Shown here piece after piece: positions 1 to 9,308 of a DNA stretch of 64,000 bases (positions within the stretch are counted from its first letter, which is position 1; each line of letters opens with the position of its first letter). The translations under genes were made by a program, and so were the position numbers. Origin of the DNA: an uncultured Clostridia bacterium (lineage in GTDB: Bacteria; Bacillota; Clostridia; Lachnospirales; Lachnospiraceae); contig CAOKVX010000010.1 in NCBI GenBank assembly GCA_948472945.1, positions 1-64,000 of the forward strand, read 5' to 3'. Under the pieces are notes generated by a model that was not told where the DNA came from, ran no database searches, and saw only the letters and a list, made by a program, of their open reading frames with translations.

Positions 1-275
<275 letters not shown>

Positions 276-280
276 ATCAC

Positions 281-466
281 CTTAAACGGTATTATTGGCG
301 ACTTATTCTTGTAACTTTTCACCACCTCATCTGTACTTACTCCAACAATCAAATATTCACACTGCTCTTTTGCCCTTTTCAAAATATTCAGATGTCCGAT
401 ATGAAACATATCATATACGCCGGTGGTATAACCAATTTCGTATCTTTTCGCTCTTTTATCACTCAC
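281..466 (-). pseudogene. Nucleotide (glycerol-phosphate type) cytidylyltransferase, 3' part removed by the mobile element
   Basis: From a GTG start at 464-466 the frame reads [18 protein letters not shown], with the HxGH nucleotidyltransferase signature, and continues to [10 protein letters not shown] (62 residues). Family members continue with an ERIEIV-like helix at that point. Here the reading switches to unrelated sequence (VIYALNDFL) and stops at 230, coinciding with the element end. TagD/GCT-like enzymes make CDP-alcohols for wall or capsule polymers. The gene starts 8 bp after the flippase pseudogene, consistent with one polysaccharide operon. The rest of the gene may lie beyond the element, outside the window. 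Confidence 0.8.
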
Positions 467-474
467 AAAAACGT

Positions 475-1914
475 CTATTTTCCAAAAATGTTTTTAATAA
501 ATCTTGTAACAGAATTTCTTTTTATAAAAAAGGCCATTATTATTACAAATAAAATTCCCCATCTTATGGCGTACTGTTCATATAGCGGAACTATAGCGAC
601 AGACACAATAATTACCGTAACAGATATAATAAGTAAAGGTTTTATATCATATATTTTTATCCTAATGTTTCTCTTACGGAGCGTCCGTATCATAAAATAA
701 TAATGGCATAAAGAAAATAAAATATAACATGCAAGCGTAGTATATGCCGCTGCAATAAAGCCAAACATATTTATAAAGATATAATGTAAAACAATATTAA
801 TAACCGCAACAACTAAGGACGCCGCCATAATATATCTGTTCTCTTCATAATAAAATTCTATTGAGCCAAACAGTGGATAAAGAAACATAAAAAATGCACC
901 GGCCGCAACCGGTGGAATAACCCACAATGCTTCATAATATGAGCGCGGAAGTATCCAATTGAAGATATCAGGAATTATTCAAATTAAACCCAATGTTATA
1001 ATTGCTACAGTAAGCGTTATACCCGTAACCCTTTTACCAAGTTTTTTAGTGTCATCATTTTTTATGCTTTCATAAATATAAGGCGTTAACGAAGAATTAA
1101 TGCCATTTGTAATAAGCTATAAAAGCATGGGAAAGTTATATGCGACGCTATATATGCCTGCGCTTGCGCTTCCGCACATTTTATTTATCATCAATCTTTC
1201 AGACTGACTCAAAACCATCATAGATAAATAATGCGGTACGAGCGCAACATTAAATTTAAAAGCAAATAACCAATATTTTTTATTAAAATACTTTTTCCCT
1301 TTCTTTTGATTGATGATAAACAAAACGATTCCTATTGCCAACTGTATCAACATATTTGTTACAATTCTGGCCTCAGCTTTATACGGCGTATTCATTACGG
1401 CTATTACGCCTATTACCGGATTCAAAATTGCTATAACTGTTGTAACTGCAATTACCGCCTTATATTCATAGTCATATCTCTGTTTAACGGACCATAAGAA
1501 ATATGGAATTTGAGCTAATATTTCAATCTACATACAAACCATCAAAAATTCTGATATTCCAAGCAATCTGCTTACATAATTGAAACCTATAACAGAGATG
1601 ACTAAAAATATAATTGTAATTGTTGATGCAAGCCCCTGAAAAGATGAAATTATAGTATTTCTATCATCCGAATGCTTTACCATTCCCACATTGAATACTC
1701 CGCCCCAAACAGTCAGGGTTGTTACTATTGAAACTAACGACACCCATGAAGTGTAAACTGATACAATTCCGTATTCCGATGTTGTAAGCAGTCTTGAAAA
1801 AATGGGAAGAGTTACAAATGAAATGCCTTTCAGCATAACATTTGAGATTACAAACCATAAAGACGCTTTAACGGGTTTTGAAATATGTTTATATTTTGCA
1901 AATATGTTTATCAT
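475..1914 (-). pseudogene. Polysaccharide flippase (Wzx/MATE-like), broken by three in-frame stops
   Basis: One continuous frame of 480 codons carries flippase-like sequence throughout: amphipathic N-terminus, KASLWFVISNVMLKG, FSRLLTTSEYGIVSVY, then many hydrophobic segments and PRSYYEALWVIPPVAAG. It is interrupted only by TAG at 1528-1530, TAG at 1117-1119 and TGA at 979-981, with no frameshift. The full length (about 479 codons) matches the usual size of oligosaccharide flippases, so it decayed by point mutation. The protein would have moved lipid-linked repeat units across the membrane. Readthrough cannot be excluded from sequence, but loss of function is simplest given the damaged neighbours. 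Confidence 0.85.
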
Positions 1915-1939
1915 ATATAAAGACTCCTAACAATCATTA

Positions 1940-2819
1940 CTACTCTTTATCAGTCATATCATTATAATTTCTAACAGCCTCCAAGTACTTATTACGGAAT
2001 GATTCCTTACTTATATTATTTATTAATTCTGCAACCTCATCGTGGGATGAGCATGTTGGGAATCCCAGGTCATTAATGCCGACAAAGAAATTTCTTCTGT
2101 TGGTAATATTAACTGAAGCAAACAGTATTGATTTGAACGCTGCATCAATCATTGAAATAGAATGTTCTCCAAATACTAAATCAGCATTATTCAAATCATC
2201 CTCCAGTGAACTTCTCGAAAACGAATATTGAAAATCTTCTTGCCATTTCTACAAAAGCGTCTACCATAATATCATCATCCGACCTGTTTTTTAATACATT
2301 CCAGTCACCCGACCCTGACGCCACAATTAATATATTTTTTACTTCTTCGGAAAAAACCGGCTCAGGTAGATAAAGTTTTTTTCTAAACGGTATCATCTCG
2401 TATGGCAAAATTTTATTTCTAAACATATATGTGCCTAAAACATCCCAACAATAGTAAATAACATTATCCGGTTTAAATGAATAATCGTAATGAGTATAGT
2501 TTGGCGGTAGATAGCCATCCTGCGTCCATCTTACTGCATATTCCGGATTATCCGGTATATTACATTTTCCATGTTCATGCCAAGTTGTCATATATACACA
2601 TGTTTCCTTCGTTTCGAATTGACCGGCATTGAGTTTTTCACACTCTTGTTCTGAATTTTTAAACGGAATATTCAGACGATATCTTATTCTGTGCATCTCT
2701 CCTATAAAAACATATTTTTTTCCTTCAAAATAACCTGCACTCACTTCCTCCGGGTTATATTTAAAATCATTACTATTTTTAAGTAACTGATATATAATTT
2801 TTATTATGTGATAATTTAT
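1940..2819 (-). pseudogene. Putative surface-carbohydrate biosynthesis protein, 5'-truncated and frameshifted
   Basis: Protein-like sequence is open from 2819 (NYHIIKIIYQLLKNSNDF) through SAGYFEGKKYVFIGEMHR to a TGA at 2196-2198. It resumes in another frame as DDLNNADLVFGEHSISMID and ends at 1940. A single indel near 2205-2215 explains the break. Upstream of 2819 the frame meets a stop and the sequence no longer looks coding, so the N-terminus is missing. The late segment (GEHS, then FPTCSSHDE) resembles the end of UDP-sugar epimerase-fold or surface-carbohydrate proteins, but I do not recognise the family with certainty. It lies between the flippase relic and the tyrosine recombinase. Confidence 0.6.
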
Positions 2820-2977
2820 CTAATTTATTTTTATTATTGCGCTTGTCACTTGACGGCTCTAGACTGAACAAAGCGTATATGAGTACGTACAAATACCCCG
2901 TCTCTTCGCGGCGAACTTGACCAAAAGAAATCAGTTCCTGCCCATTAACTCCGCTAAGGTATATTTGACCATTCAGT

Positions 2978-3859
2978 TCAAATAATAAGAGGTTTTACTA
3001 CGCACAGTGATTTTACCACCACTAGATTCATCTTATCCAGCTGTCTCTTATGCTCCTTTCCCGTTAATTTTATATATATTCTTGTAGTTTCAATACTGCT
3101 GTGTCCCAGTACATCGGCAAACTTTGCAATATCTTTTTTAACTTTATAGAAACCTTTCGCAAACAGATGACGCAAATTGTGCGGGTACACCTTTTCCCTG
3201 TCTACTCCCGCATGCATACACAAATTTTTCATTGCTTTCCATACATTGCTGCGGTCAACCGCACGCCCGGAACCGGTACAGAATATGGCGCCGCATTTTA
3301 TTTTCATCTTAAAAACAAATTCTTTTAATACTTTCTGCAAATCGCTCGGATAAAGAATTTTCCGCATCTTTCCCTTGTTGTATATATCTGCCATTCCTGA
3401 TTTCAAGCTCTCAACCGTAATATATTTCAGCTCGCTTATGCGTATTACTGTACTTCCGAGCGTCTGCATAATCAGGGCAAGCCTCTCGTCGCCTCTTTTC
3501 ATAGCCGTATCTATGAGACATTTATACTCTTTCTTAGTCAATTCTTTATTTTCTGGACAGAATGTATCTCGCTGTACCTTAAGCATTTTTATTTTCAGTC
3601 CGCCCCAGCCCATCACTTCGCAGAAATGATTTGCGGCTGCAAGAAATGAATTGACGCTGCTGATTTTAAACTCTCCGCAATTTTCCAATTCCTCCTTATA
3701 TTTTATCAGCAGCTCTTTGTTAAGTTCTCTGCCTCCAAGAAATTCTCTCAATTTTTTAATGTCCCTCAAATATTTTTTTATTGTAGAATTGCTCTTTTCA
3801 TCCTCATAAAGAGCCTGTTTGAAGTCATTCATCAGCTCATTTGTTATTTTTCTTTCCAT
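2978..3859 (-). CDS. Tyrosine recombinase (XerC/XerD-like integrase)
   Basis: The product is about 293 residues. The N-terminal half is a SAM-like core-binding domain (STIKKYLRDIKKLREFL). The C-terminal half holds the full catalytic set: Arg in STVIRISEL (about 140), Lys in the GKMRK hairpin, H-x-x-R in PHNLRHLF (about 227-230), His in LGHSS (about 253) and the Tyr nucleophile in TRIYIK (about 262). The start at 3859 (MERK) is preferred over the ATG nine bases upstream because GAGGAA is properly spaced only for it. Family members integrate elements, resolve dimers or invert promoters. Its place at the head of a polysaccharide locus suggests DNA inversion or element integration, but no target site pair was identified. 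Confidence 0.85.
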   Translation of the reverse strand: MERKITNELMNDFKQALYEDEKSNSTIKKYLRDIKKLREFLGGRELNKELLIKYKEELENCGEFKISSVNSFLAAANHFCEVMGWGGLKIKMLKVQRDTFCPENKELTKKEYKCLIDTAMKRGDERLALIMQTLGSTVIRISELKYITVESLKSGMADIYNKGKMRKILYPSDLQKVLKEFVFKMKIKCGAIFCTGSGRAVDRSNVWKAMKNLCMHAGVDREKVYPHNLRHLFAKGFYKVKKDIAKFADVLGHSSIETTRIYIKLTGKEHKRQLDKMNLVVVKSLCVVKPLII

Positions 3860-3913
3860 ATTAATCATTTCCTCGCAATTTACCAGTGTACCGACCTGCT
3901 GAACACAATTGCG

Positions 3914-3938
3914 ACATGTTCTCCTCCTTTTAACATGT
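3914..3938. promoter_or_regulatory. Inverted repeat upstream of the tyrosine recombinase
   Basis: ACATGTT (3914-3920) and AACATGT (3932-3938) are perfect inverted copies around a purine-rich spacer on the minus strand. A second small dyad, TACCA/TGGTA (3939-3943 and 3953-3957), follows. Their position 50-90 bp upstream of the recombinase fits an operator or a recombinase binding site. Function is not shown. Confidence 0.35.
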
Positions 3939-3974
3939 TACCAATAATGAAAATGGTATTGATAAAGTATACAG

Positions 3975-4013
3975 AAAAGAGGCTAAAGAAATAAATTCTC
4001 TAACCTCTTTTTT
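3975..4013 (-). terminator. Rho-independent terminator after argG (bidirectional)
   Basis: A hairpin pairs AGAGGCTAAAGAA with TTCTCTAACCTCT across the loop ATAAA. It has A-runs on one side and T-runs on the other, so it can end argG transcription on the minus strand. Confidence 0.75.
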
Positions 4014-4040
4014 AATTAACTGAATCTAAGCTTCTCAGAC

Positions 4041-5264
4041 TTAATTATTCTTATTCTCAACCTCAGACATCTTCATTGCCCTGACTTTAAGCGAAAGACC
4101 GAACAGATTGATGAAACCGTCCGCATCATGATGGTCATACAAATCACCTGTAGTAAATGATGCGAGACTCTCATTGTAAAGTGAGTATGGAGAAGTTGTT
4201 CCGGCCTTAATTATGTTTCCTTTGTAAAGTTTAAATTTGACTTCTCCGGTCACATACTTCTGCGTTGACTCTATGAATGCCTGTACGGCTTCGCGGAGCG
4301 GAGTAAACCATTTTCCTTCGTATACGATATCTGCAAGCTTACTTCCCATCTGCTTTTTGAGCGCATACGTATCCCTGTCAAGTATGAGTTCCTCAAGCTG
4401 CTGGTGTGCTTCCATGAGGATAGTTCCTCCCGGGGTCTCATATACGCCGCGGGACTTCATGCCGACTACACGGTTTTCCACAATGTCAATTATTCCGATT
4501 CCATGTTTTCCTCCGAGCCTGTTAAGCGTCTCAACAATTTCAGAAACCTTCATCTCTTTTCCGTTAACGCTCTTTGGCACTCCGGCTTCGAACGTCATTG
4601 TGACATATTCTCCCTCCTCAGGAGCTTTCTCCGGCGTAGTTCCGAGAACGAGAAGATGCTCATAATTCGGTTCATTTTCCGGGTCTTCAAGTTCAAGGCC
4701 CTCATGGCTTATATGCCACAGATTTCGGTCGCGGCTGTAGCTTGAGTCGGCGGCAAACGGCAGGTCTATTCCATGCTGCCTGCAGTATTCAATCTCCGCC
4801 TCCCTAGAATCCATGTTCCATTTGTCGCTTCTCCACGGAGCTATAATCTTAATATCCGGAGCAAGAGCCTTTATTCCGAGTTCAAACCTAATCTGGTCGT
4901 TTCCCTTTCCGGTTGCCCCGTGGCATATTGCAACAGCGCTTTCTTTGCGTGCAATCTCAACGAGACGTTTTGCTATTACAGGCCTTGCCATAGAAGTTCC
5001 TAACAGGTATTTATTTTCATATATTGCATTAGCCATAACGCATGGCACTATATATTCATCACAGAATTCATCCGTAACGTCTTCGATATAAAGCTTTGAC
5101 GCGCCGCTCGCTTTCGCTCTCTCCTGCAGACCGTCAAGCTCGTTTCCCTGTCCGCAGTCTATGCAGCAGCACACAACGTCATAGTCGTAATTTTCCTTGA
5201 GCCACGGAATGATAGCCGTCGTATCAAGTCCGCCTGAATAAGCGAGTATAACTTTCTCTTTCAT
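4041..5264 (-). CDS. argG: Argininosuccinate synthase
   Basis: The enzyme joins citrulline and aspartate with ATP to form argininosuccinate, the penultimate step of arginine synthesis. The 407-residue product shows the N-type ATP-pyrophosphatase loop AYSGGLDTT near the start, then GATGKGNDQIRFE and DSSYSRDRNLWHIS, all hallmarks of ArgG, at the usual family length. The start at 5262-5264 is set by GGGAGGT just upstream; an upstream in-frame ATG would add 19 atypical residues. The gene stands alone with its own promoter and terminator, and no argH is in the window. Confidence 0.97.
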   Translation of the reverse strand: MKEKVILAYSGGLDTTAIIPWLKENYDYDVVCCCIDCGQGNELDGLQERAKASGASKLYIEDVTDEFCDEYIVPCVMANAIYENKYLLGTSMARPVIAKRLVEIARKESAVAICHGATGKGNDQIRFELGIKALAPDIKIIAPWRSDKWNMDSREAEIEYCRQHGIDLPFAADSSYSRDRNLWHISHEGLELEDPENEPNYEHLLVLGTTPEKAPEEGEYVTMTFEAGVPKSVNGKEMKVSEIVETLNRLGGKHGIGIIDIVENRVVGMKSRGVYETPGGTILMEAHQQLEELILDRDTYALKKQMGSKLADIVYEGKWFTPLREAVQAFIESTQKYVTGEVKFKLYKGNIIKAGTTSPYSLYNESLASFTTGDLYDHHDADGFINLFGLSLKVRAMKMSEVENKNN

Positions 5265-5303
5265 ATAAAGACCTCCCAAAATATTATCTTGTATAATGAC
5301 TAA

Positions 5304-5332
5304 AATATACACCATTAACATTATTATTGCAA
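5304..5332 (-). promoter_or_regulatory. Sigma-A-type promoter of argG
   Basis: On the minus strand TTGCAA (5327-5332) is followed after exactly 17 bp by TATATT (5304-5309), about 40 bp before the argG start. It was assigned by consensus and spacing only. Confidence 0.55.
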
Positions 5333-5346
5333 TACTGATTTTTATT

Positions 5347-5620
5347 TAGCTCAACGGCGCCAATTTGAACCCGTTTCTAAAACTGCTATTTTGCGAATGC
5401 GTGTGTTAGTTTCAATCGCCGTAGCCACCGCTACGACTCATTCAACTGCCTTCGCATTCACAAAATAACCGTTTTAGAAATCTTTGACCGAGGATGGTGA
5501 ATTTTGGCGAAATACAAGGCTGGAGGACGCAGTCTTGCTGACGCAAGACAAGAACGAAAAACACAGTAGTTCGCCAAAATACGCCGTCCTCGGCGGGTTC
5601 AAATTGGCGCCGTTGAGCTA
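5347..5620. mobile_element. MITE-like element, full copy, with 27-bp perfect terminal inverted repeats
   Basis: TAGCTCAACGG...TTGAACCCG (5347-5373) recurs as its exact reverse complement at 5594-5620. If TA is the duplicated target, the element is about 270 bp. Inside are two long imperfect hairpins. One pairs TTTCTAAAAC (5374 on) with GTTTTAGAAA (near 5473-5482), also matching GCGAATGCG to CGCATTC. The other pairs GAATTTTGGCGAA with TTCGCCAAAAT. No transposase is encoded. Partial copies occur at 34424 and 44479. The right terminal repeat overlaps the 3' end of the DUF4430 gene. Structure suggests a non-autonomous element mobilised in trans. Confidence 0.8.
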
Positions 5621-6972
5621 CGTTTAATCCTGACCGCCCCGCTTGCACGACCGAATATTTTCTTTCCATCCGTACCAATGACGTATGCCTGGACCTTTAA
5701 ATAATAACTTTTTTTGTTACATTTGGTAAAAGTAACATTTGTCTTAGAGGTATATTTTACTTTAGCGTTCTTTTTTAACGCTTTGTCGGCCGCAGCCGTA
5801 AATTTATAACCTTTCGCGCCTTTTACTTTTTTTACCGCCGCTTTAAGCTTATTTCCTGACAGTTTTATCGACTTTACCTTAACTTTACCCAGCGCCTTTG
5901 GCTGAATATCCGGTGTTTTGGACGGAACCGCTGTCTGAACAGGCAAAGGCTGCGCTGTCTGAACAGGCGTCTGGGTGTTTGCAGGCTCCGTAGATGCCGG
6001 TAACGGCGTGGACGCCGAAACCGGTTTTTCCGTTATTTCAGGTGAATCAGTATGTTCAGGCGTCGCGGTGGGCTCTGGCGTTTCAGTCGGCTCCGGCGTA
6101 CCCGTCGGTTTTGGAGTCTCTGTCGGTTTCGGAGTGCTTTCCGGCTGTCCCCCGGTCAAAACGGTTATTTTATAATAAGCCTTTCTTCCTCCCCTTGAGG
6201 TAACGATAATTTCATTATCAACGCCCTGATAAATATAATCCCCCGCGTCGACGCTTACATAGTTTTCATTTGCATATGTCGAATAAGAATATGTAATTTT
6301 ACTTTCACTGTAATCAGCAGCAACGCTACAGCTCACAGTAAACGGCTTTTCTTTTGTTCCCAAGCCTTCAATCTGCTCACCGTTAACCTTGTAGGTGTAT
6401 GACGGATTCCAGTCATCATCATACTCCGTTATTGTCTGAAACTCATACTTCATCCCTGCAATTTCCAGATTCTTCAACGTCGGAAGACCGCTTGACGCAG
6501 AAGCTATATCCGCGCCTCCGTCGAGTGTATATATAAGGTTGAGCGTATCGCCGTCCTTTATATTAATATAATCAAGTCCCCAGTTGTCGCAGTCGTCGTC
6601 ATTGTATGCGAGCATCCATCCTGACATGCCATACCCTTCCGCCGAGGAAAGACCGTTCACTTCTGATACGTATCCCTTGCTCATATCATACTCAACGCCT
6701 GCGGCTTTAAGCGCTTTTTCCACGGCGTCCGCCGCGGATTCCGCTTCCACCTCGTTTTCCGCTATAAATCCCGTTTCTGAAGCTCCGTCTATTTTTGACG
6801 CCACAGCCGTATAATCCTCCGCCTTTACCAAAACTCTTACCGAAGCCTTGCTCTCATTTTCATCAACAGCTACATTCTTTGTCTTGGCAAAAACATGAAA
6901 ATCATACGGCGCCGCTATAAGCATAGCCGCCGAAACAAGACACGCTGTTATCTTCTTACATAATGTTTTCAT
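5599..6972 (-). CDS. Secreted DUF4430 (transcobalamin beta-domain-like) protein with Thr/Pro-rich stalk
   Basis: The 457-residue product starts with a signal peptide (MKTLCKKITACLVSAAMLIA). A DUF4430-type domain spans roughly residues 40-150, with the GMSGWMLAYNDDD and IKDGDTLNLIYTL motifs. A second beta-rich domain follows (about 165-275), then a Pro/Thr/Glu stalk of TPKPTETPEPT-like repeats (about 280-355) and a basic C-terminal domain (about 365-450). DUF4430 has the fold of the cobalamin-capping domain of intrinsic factor and transcobalamin. It is last in the riboswitch-controlled operon, so extracellular corrinoid capture is the likely role. Its final codons and stop lie inside the neighbouring inverted-repeat element. 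RBS GGAGGA precedes the ATG. Confidence 0.8.
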   Translation of the reverse strand: MKTLCKKITACLVSAAMLIAAPYDFHVFAKTKNVAVDENESKASVRVLVKAEDYTAVASKIDGASETGFIAENEVEAESAADAVEKALKAAGVEYDMSKGYVSEVNGLSSAEGYGMSGWMLAYNDDDCDNWGLDYINIKDGDTLNLIYTLDGGADIASASSGLPTLKNLEIAGMKYEFQTITEYDDDWNPSYTYKVNGEQIEGLGTKEKPFTVSCSVAADYSESKITYSYSTYANENYVSVDAGDYIYQGVDNEIIVTSRGGRKAYYKITVLTGGQPESTPKPTETPKPTGTPEPTETPEPTATPEHTDSPEITEKPVSASTPLPASTEPANTQTPVQTAQPLPVQTAVPSKTPDIQPKALGKVKVKSIKLSGNKLKAAVKKVKGAKGYKFTAAADKALKKNAKVKYTSKTNVTFTKCNKKSYYLKVQAYVIGTDGKKIFGRASGAVRIKRSSTAPI

Positions 6973-6981
6973 TTTATCCTC

Positions 6982-7596
6982 CTAAAAGTTATATTTTATT
7001 TTAATACGTCTCAGCTTTCGTTCCATGTTTCTGCAAAACAGGGCAAGGAAAAGACACGTAGAAAAACCATGTATAATATTTACCGGAAGCCCGGCCAGAT
7101 ATATCGCCAAAAACTGTTTTCCCGTCATATGACCCGTATATAGTAACGCGGAATAGGTATCCATTATCGGACCGTATATAAACACAGCCGCAAAAAATCC
7201 ATATACGCATACGCAGACTGTATAAAACAGATTGTCCCTGTATCTGCCTGAAAATAATATACCCGCGGCCAATCCACACAAACCGGTGGCAATCATCTGC
7301 CATACCGTCCACGGTCCCTGCCCAAACATGAAGTTAGACACAAACGCCGAAAGCGTTCCGACCAGCATACCGCACCTGCCTCCAAGTCCAACCGCGCTTA
7401 TTATCACTACTGCGAGCATCGGCTTAAAAAATGGTATCATGAAAAAAACCGCCCTCGACAGCACCGCTGTAGTAACAAGCACAGCGAGCATCATCACCTC
7501 TCTGGCATGGGGTCTCTTTCTCTCAAACATCATAAAGAATGGTATCATTGAAAATATCACAATTAAAATTGATATCAGATAATAATTTTTCTGCAT
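6982..7596 (-). CDS. ECF transporter substrate-binding (S) component, predicted cobalamin/corrinoid
   Basis: This is a 204-residue integral membrane protein with about six hydrophobic segments and a basic C-terminus (RKLRRIKIKYNF). Size and topology fit ECF S components. The gene overlaps the end of the ECF ATPase by 22 bp and lies in the cobalamin-riboswitch operon, so a corrinoid or corrinoid precursor is the predicted substrate. The exact S family (CbrT, CblT or another) cannot be told by eye. S components embed the substrate and dock with the T/A/A' module. Confidence 0.75.
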   Translation of the reverse strand: MQKNYYLISILIVIFSMIPFFMMFERKRPHAREVMMLAVLVTTAVLSRAVFFMIPFFKPMLAVVIISAVGLGGRCGMLVGTLSAFVSNFMFGQGPWTVWQMIATGLCGLAAGILFSGRYRDNLFYTVCVCVYGFFAAVFIYGPIMDTYSALLYTGHMTGKQFLAIYLAGLPVNIIHGFSTCLFLALFCRNMERKLRRIKIKYNF

Positions 7597-9308
7597 TCCC
7601 TGACCACATCCTCCTGCGTCAACACGCCCCCAAAATAATCCCCGGCCATCCTGTCAGCCGCCGTAGTGTAAAACCTGTTGCCGGAAAACACCTCGCAGGG
7701 AGTTCCGGAACACACAACCGAGCCGCCAAAATACATCATACACTCATCCGCATATTCAGCTGCAAACTCGATGTCATGCGACACCACAATAACCGCAGCG
7801 CCACCGCAAGCCAACTCCTTAAGAATGGCGCCAAGCTCTTTTTTATGAAAAAAATCAAATCCTTTAGTCGGCTCGTCAAGGGCTAATATATCCGGTTTAG
7901 TAAGCAGCACCTTTGCAAGCGCCGCCCGCTGTTTCTCACCCCCGCTCAAATCATATGGGTGCATATCAAGGCAGTTTTCTATATCGAGCCTACGCGCCAC
8001 GGCACGAACCTCCGAATCATAATCCGCAGTGTCAAGAACCGTACTTTTAACATCTTCATCACCGCAGACAACTGCGCCGCTAAAACCTCTTCGCGGCACC
8101 GCCATCCTCAAATCCTGATATACCGTATCCTTTATAAACATAGTCTCAGGGTTCTGGGCAAGTATGCCCACGCTGTTTCCAAACAACTTAACCTTGCCCC
8201 TGTACGGCTTGTATATTCCGGCAATAACGGACAGCAGTGTTGTCTTTCCTGAACCGTTTCCTCCCAGTATCACGTTAAACGAACCTTTTTTTATTTCCAT
8301 GCTCAGGTTATAAATTATATCTTTGCTATTTTTTTCATATCTGAAGTACACTTCCGACAATTTGAGTGCGGAGAAATCATTTGATGCACCAAAAAAGGAC
8401 TTTTTGTTTAAAATATTTTTTTGGGGCTTTACCTTTTTTTGCGCGCCTGCATTCAAATTGTCAGCAATTTTTCTTTTGCTGCTTTTTATAATATTACCGA
8501 TATATTTTCTTCCCTCTTTTACGTTAAGGGGTATACAGTCCCCTTTGATACCAAGCTCCCTATATATCTTTGCAGCGGCCGGCAGCGCCTCATAGTATTC
8601 ATTTTCCATGATTTGTCCTGCAACTTCCCTTCCACTGCCGCAGGCTATAATTCTGCCGTCCTCCATAACTACAACCCGCTCGGCCATATGGTATATATTC
8701 TCAAGTCTGTGCTCTATCATAATAATAGTTGTGGAGAGTTCTTCGTTAATTTTCTTTATCAAATACAGAAATTCATTTGCCGCAACCTCGCACAGCTGAG
8801 ATACGGGCTCGTCAAGAATAAGAACATCCGGATTCATTACCATAACGGAGGCCAGGTTAAGTATCTGCTTCTGTCCCCCTGACAGCTCAAACGTCTTTCT
8901 CTCAAACCAATCGTTTATCCCAAAATAGTTGGCAATCTCAGCGACCCTACGCCTTATCGTCCTATCGTCAAATCCAAGGTTTTCAAGTCCGAACGCAAGC
9001 TCATGCCACACCTTGTCAGTCACAATCTGCGTATCTGCATCCTGCATCACATAACCTATTCCCGCAGCTTTCTCATACTCTGGAAACCCGTCCAGAATCT
9101 TTCCTCTGTAATACACCTGTCCGGATAATGTTCCTTTCGGTCTTAACACAGGTTTAATCTGCCTTGCCAGCGTCGTCTTTCCACAACCGCTTTTACCGCA
9201 AATCAAAACAAACTCCCCCTCATCTACCGACAGGCTGATATTATCAAGGGTCCTGCGGCCGCACCCGGGGTATGCGAAGCTCAAATTTTCGATTTTAATA
9301 ACTTCCAT
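7575..9308 (-). CDS. ECF transporter energizing ATPase, fused A and A' domains
   Basis: The 577-residue cytoplasmic protein has two ABC ATPase domains in tandem. The first carries Walker A GKSGCGKTT (about residue 40), signature LSGGQKQ and Walker B VLILDEP. The second carries GGNGSGKTTLL (about residue 345), LSGGEKQRAALAK and ILALDEPTKG. A lysine-rich linker (about 255-310) joins them. Fusion of the two subunits replaces the usual separate EcfA1 and EcfA2. The ATG at 9308 follows AAAGGAGAG and overlaps the T component gene by 28 bp, indicating translational coupling. Confidence 0.92.
   Translation of the reverse strand: MEVIKIENLSFAYPGCGRRTLDNISLSVDEGEFVLICGKSGCGKTTLARQIKPVLRPKGTLSGQVYYRGKILDGFPEYEKAAGIGYVMQDADTQIVTDKVWHELAFGLENLGFDDRTIRRRVAEIANYFGINDWFERKTFELSGGQKQILNLASVMVMNPDVLILDEPVSQLCEVAANEFLYLIKKINEELSTTIIMIEHRLENIYHMAERVVVMEDGRIIACGSGREVAGQIMENEYYEALPAAAKIYRELGIKGDCIPLNVKEGRKYIGNIIKSSKRKIADNLNAGAQKKVKPQKNILNKKSFFGASNDFSALKLSEVYFRYEKNSKDIIYNLSMEIKKGSFNVILGGNGSGKTTLLSVIAGIYKPYRGKVKLFGNSVGILAQNPETMFIKDTVYQDLRMAVPRRGFSGAVVCGDEDVKSTVLDTADYDSEVRAVARRLDIENCLDMHPYDLSGGEKQRAALAKVLLTKPDILALDEPTKGFDFFHKKELGAILKELACGGAAVIVVSHDIEFAAEYADECMMYFGGSVVCSGTPCEVFSGNRFYTTAADRMAGDYFGGVLTQEDVVRECRKIII

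Noticed and set aside
5442..5678. 78-codon minus-strand frame over the MITE-like element
   Set aside because: It spans the internal hairpins, has no ribosome binding site and no protein-like pattern.
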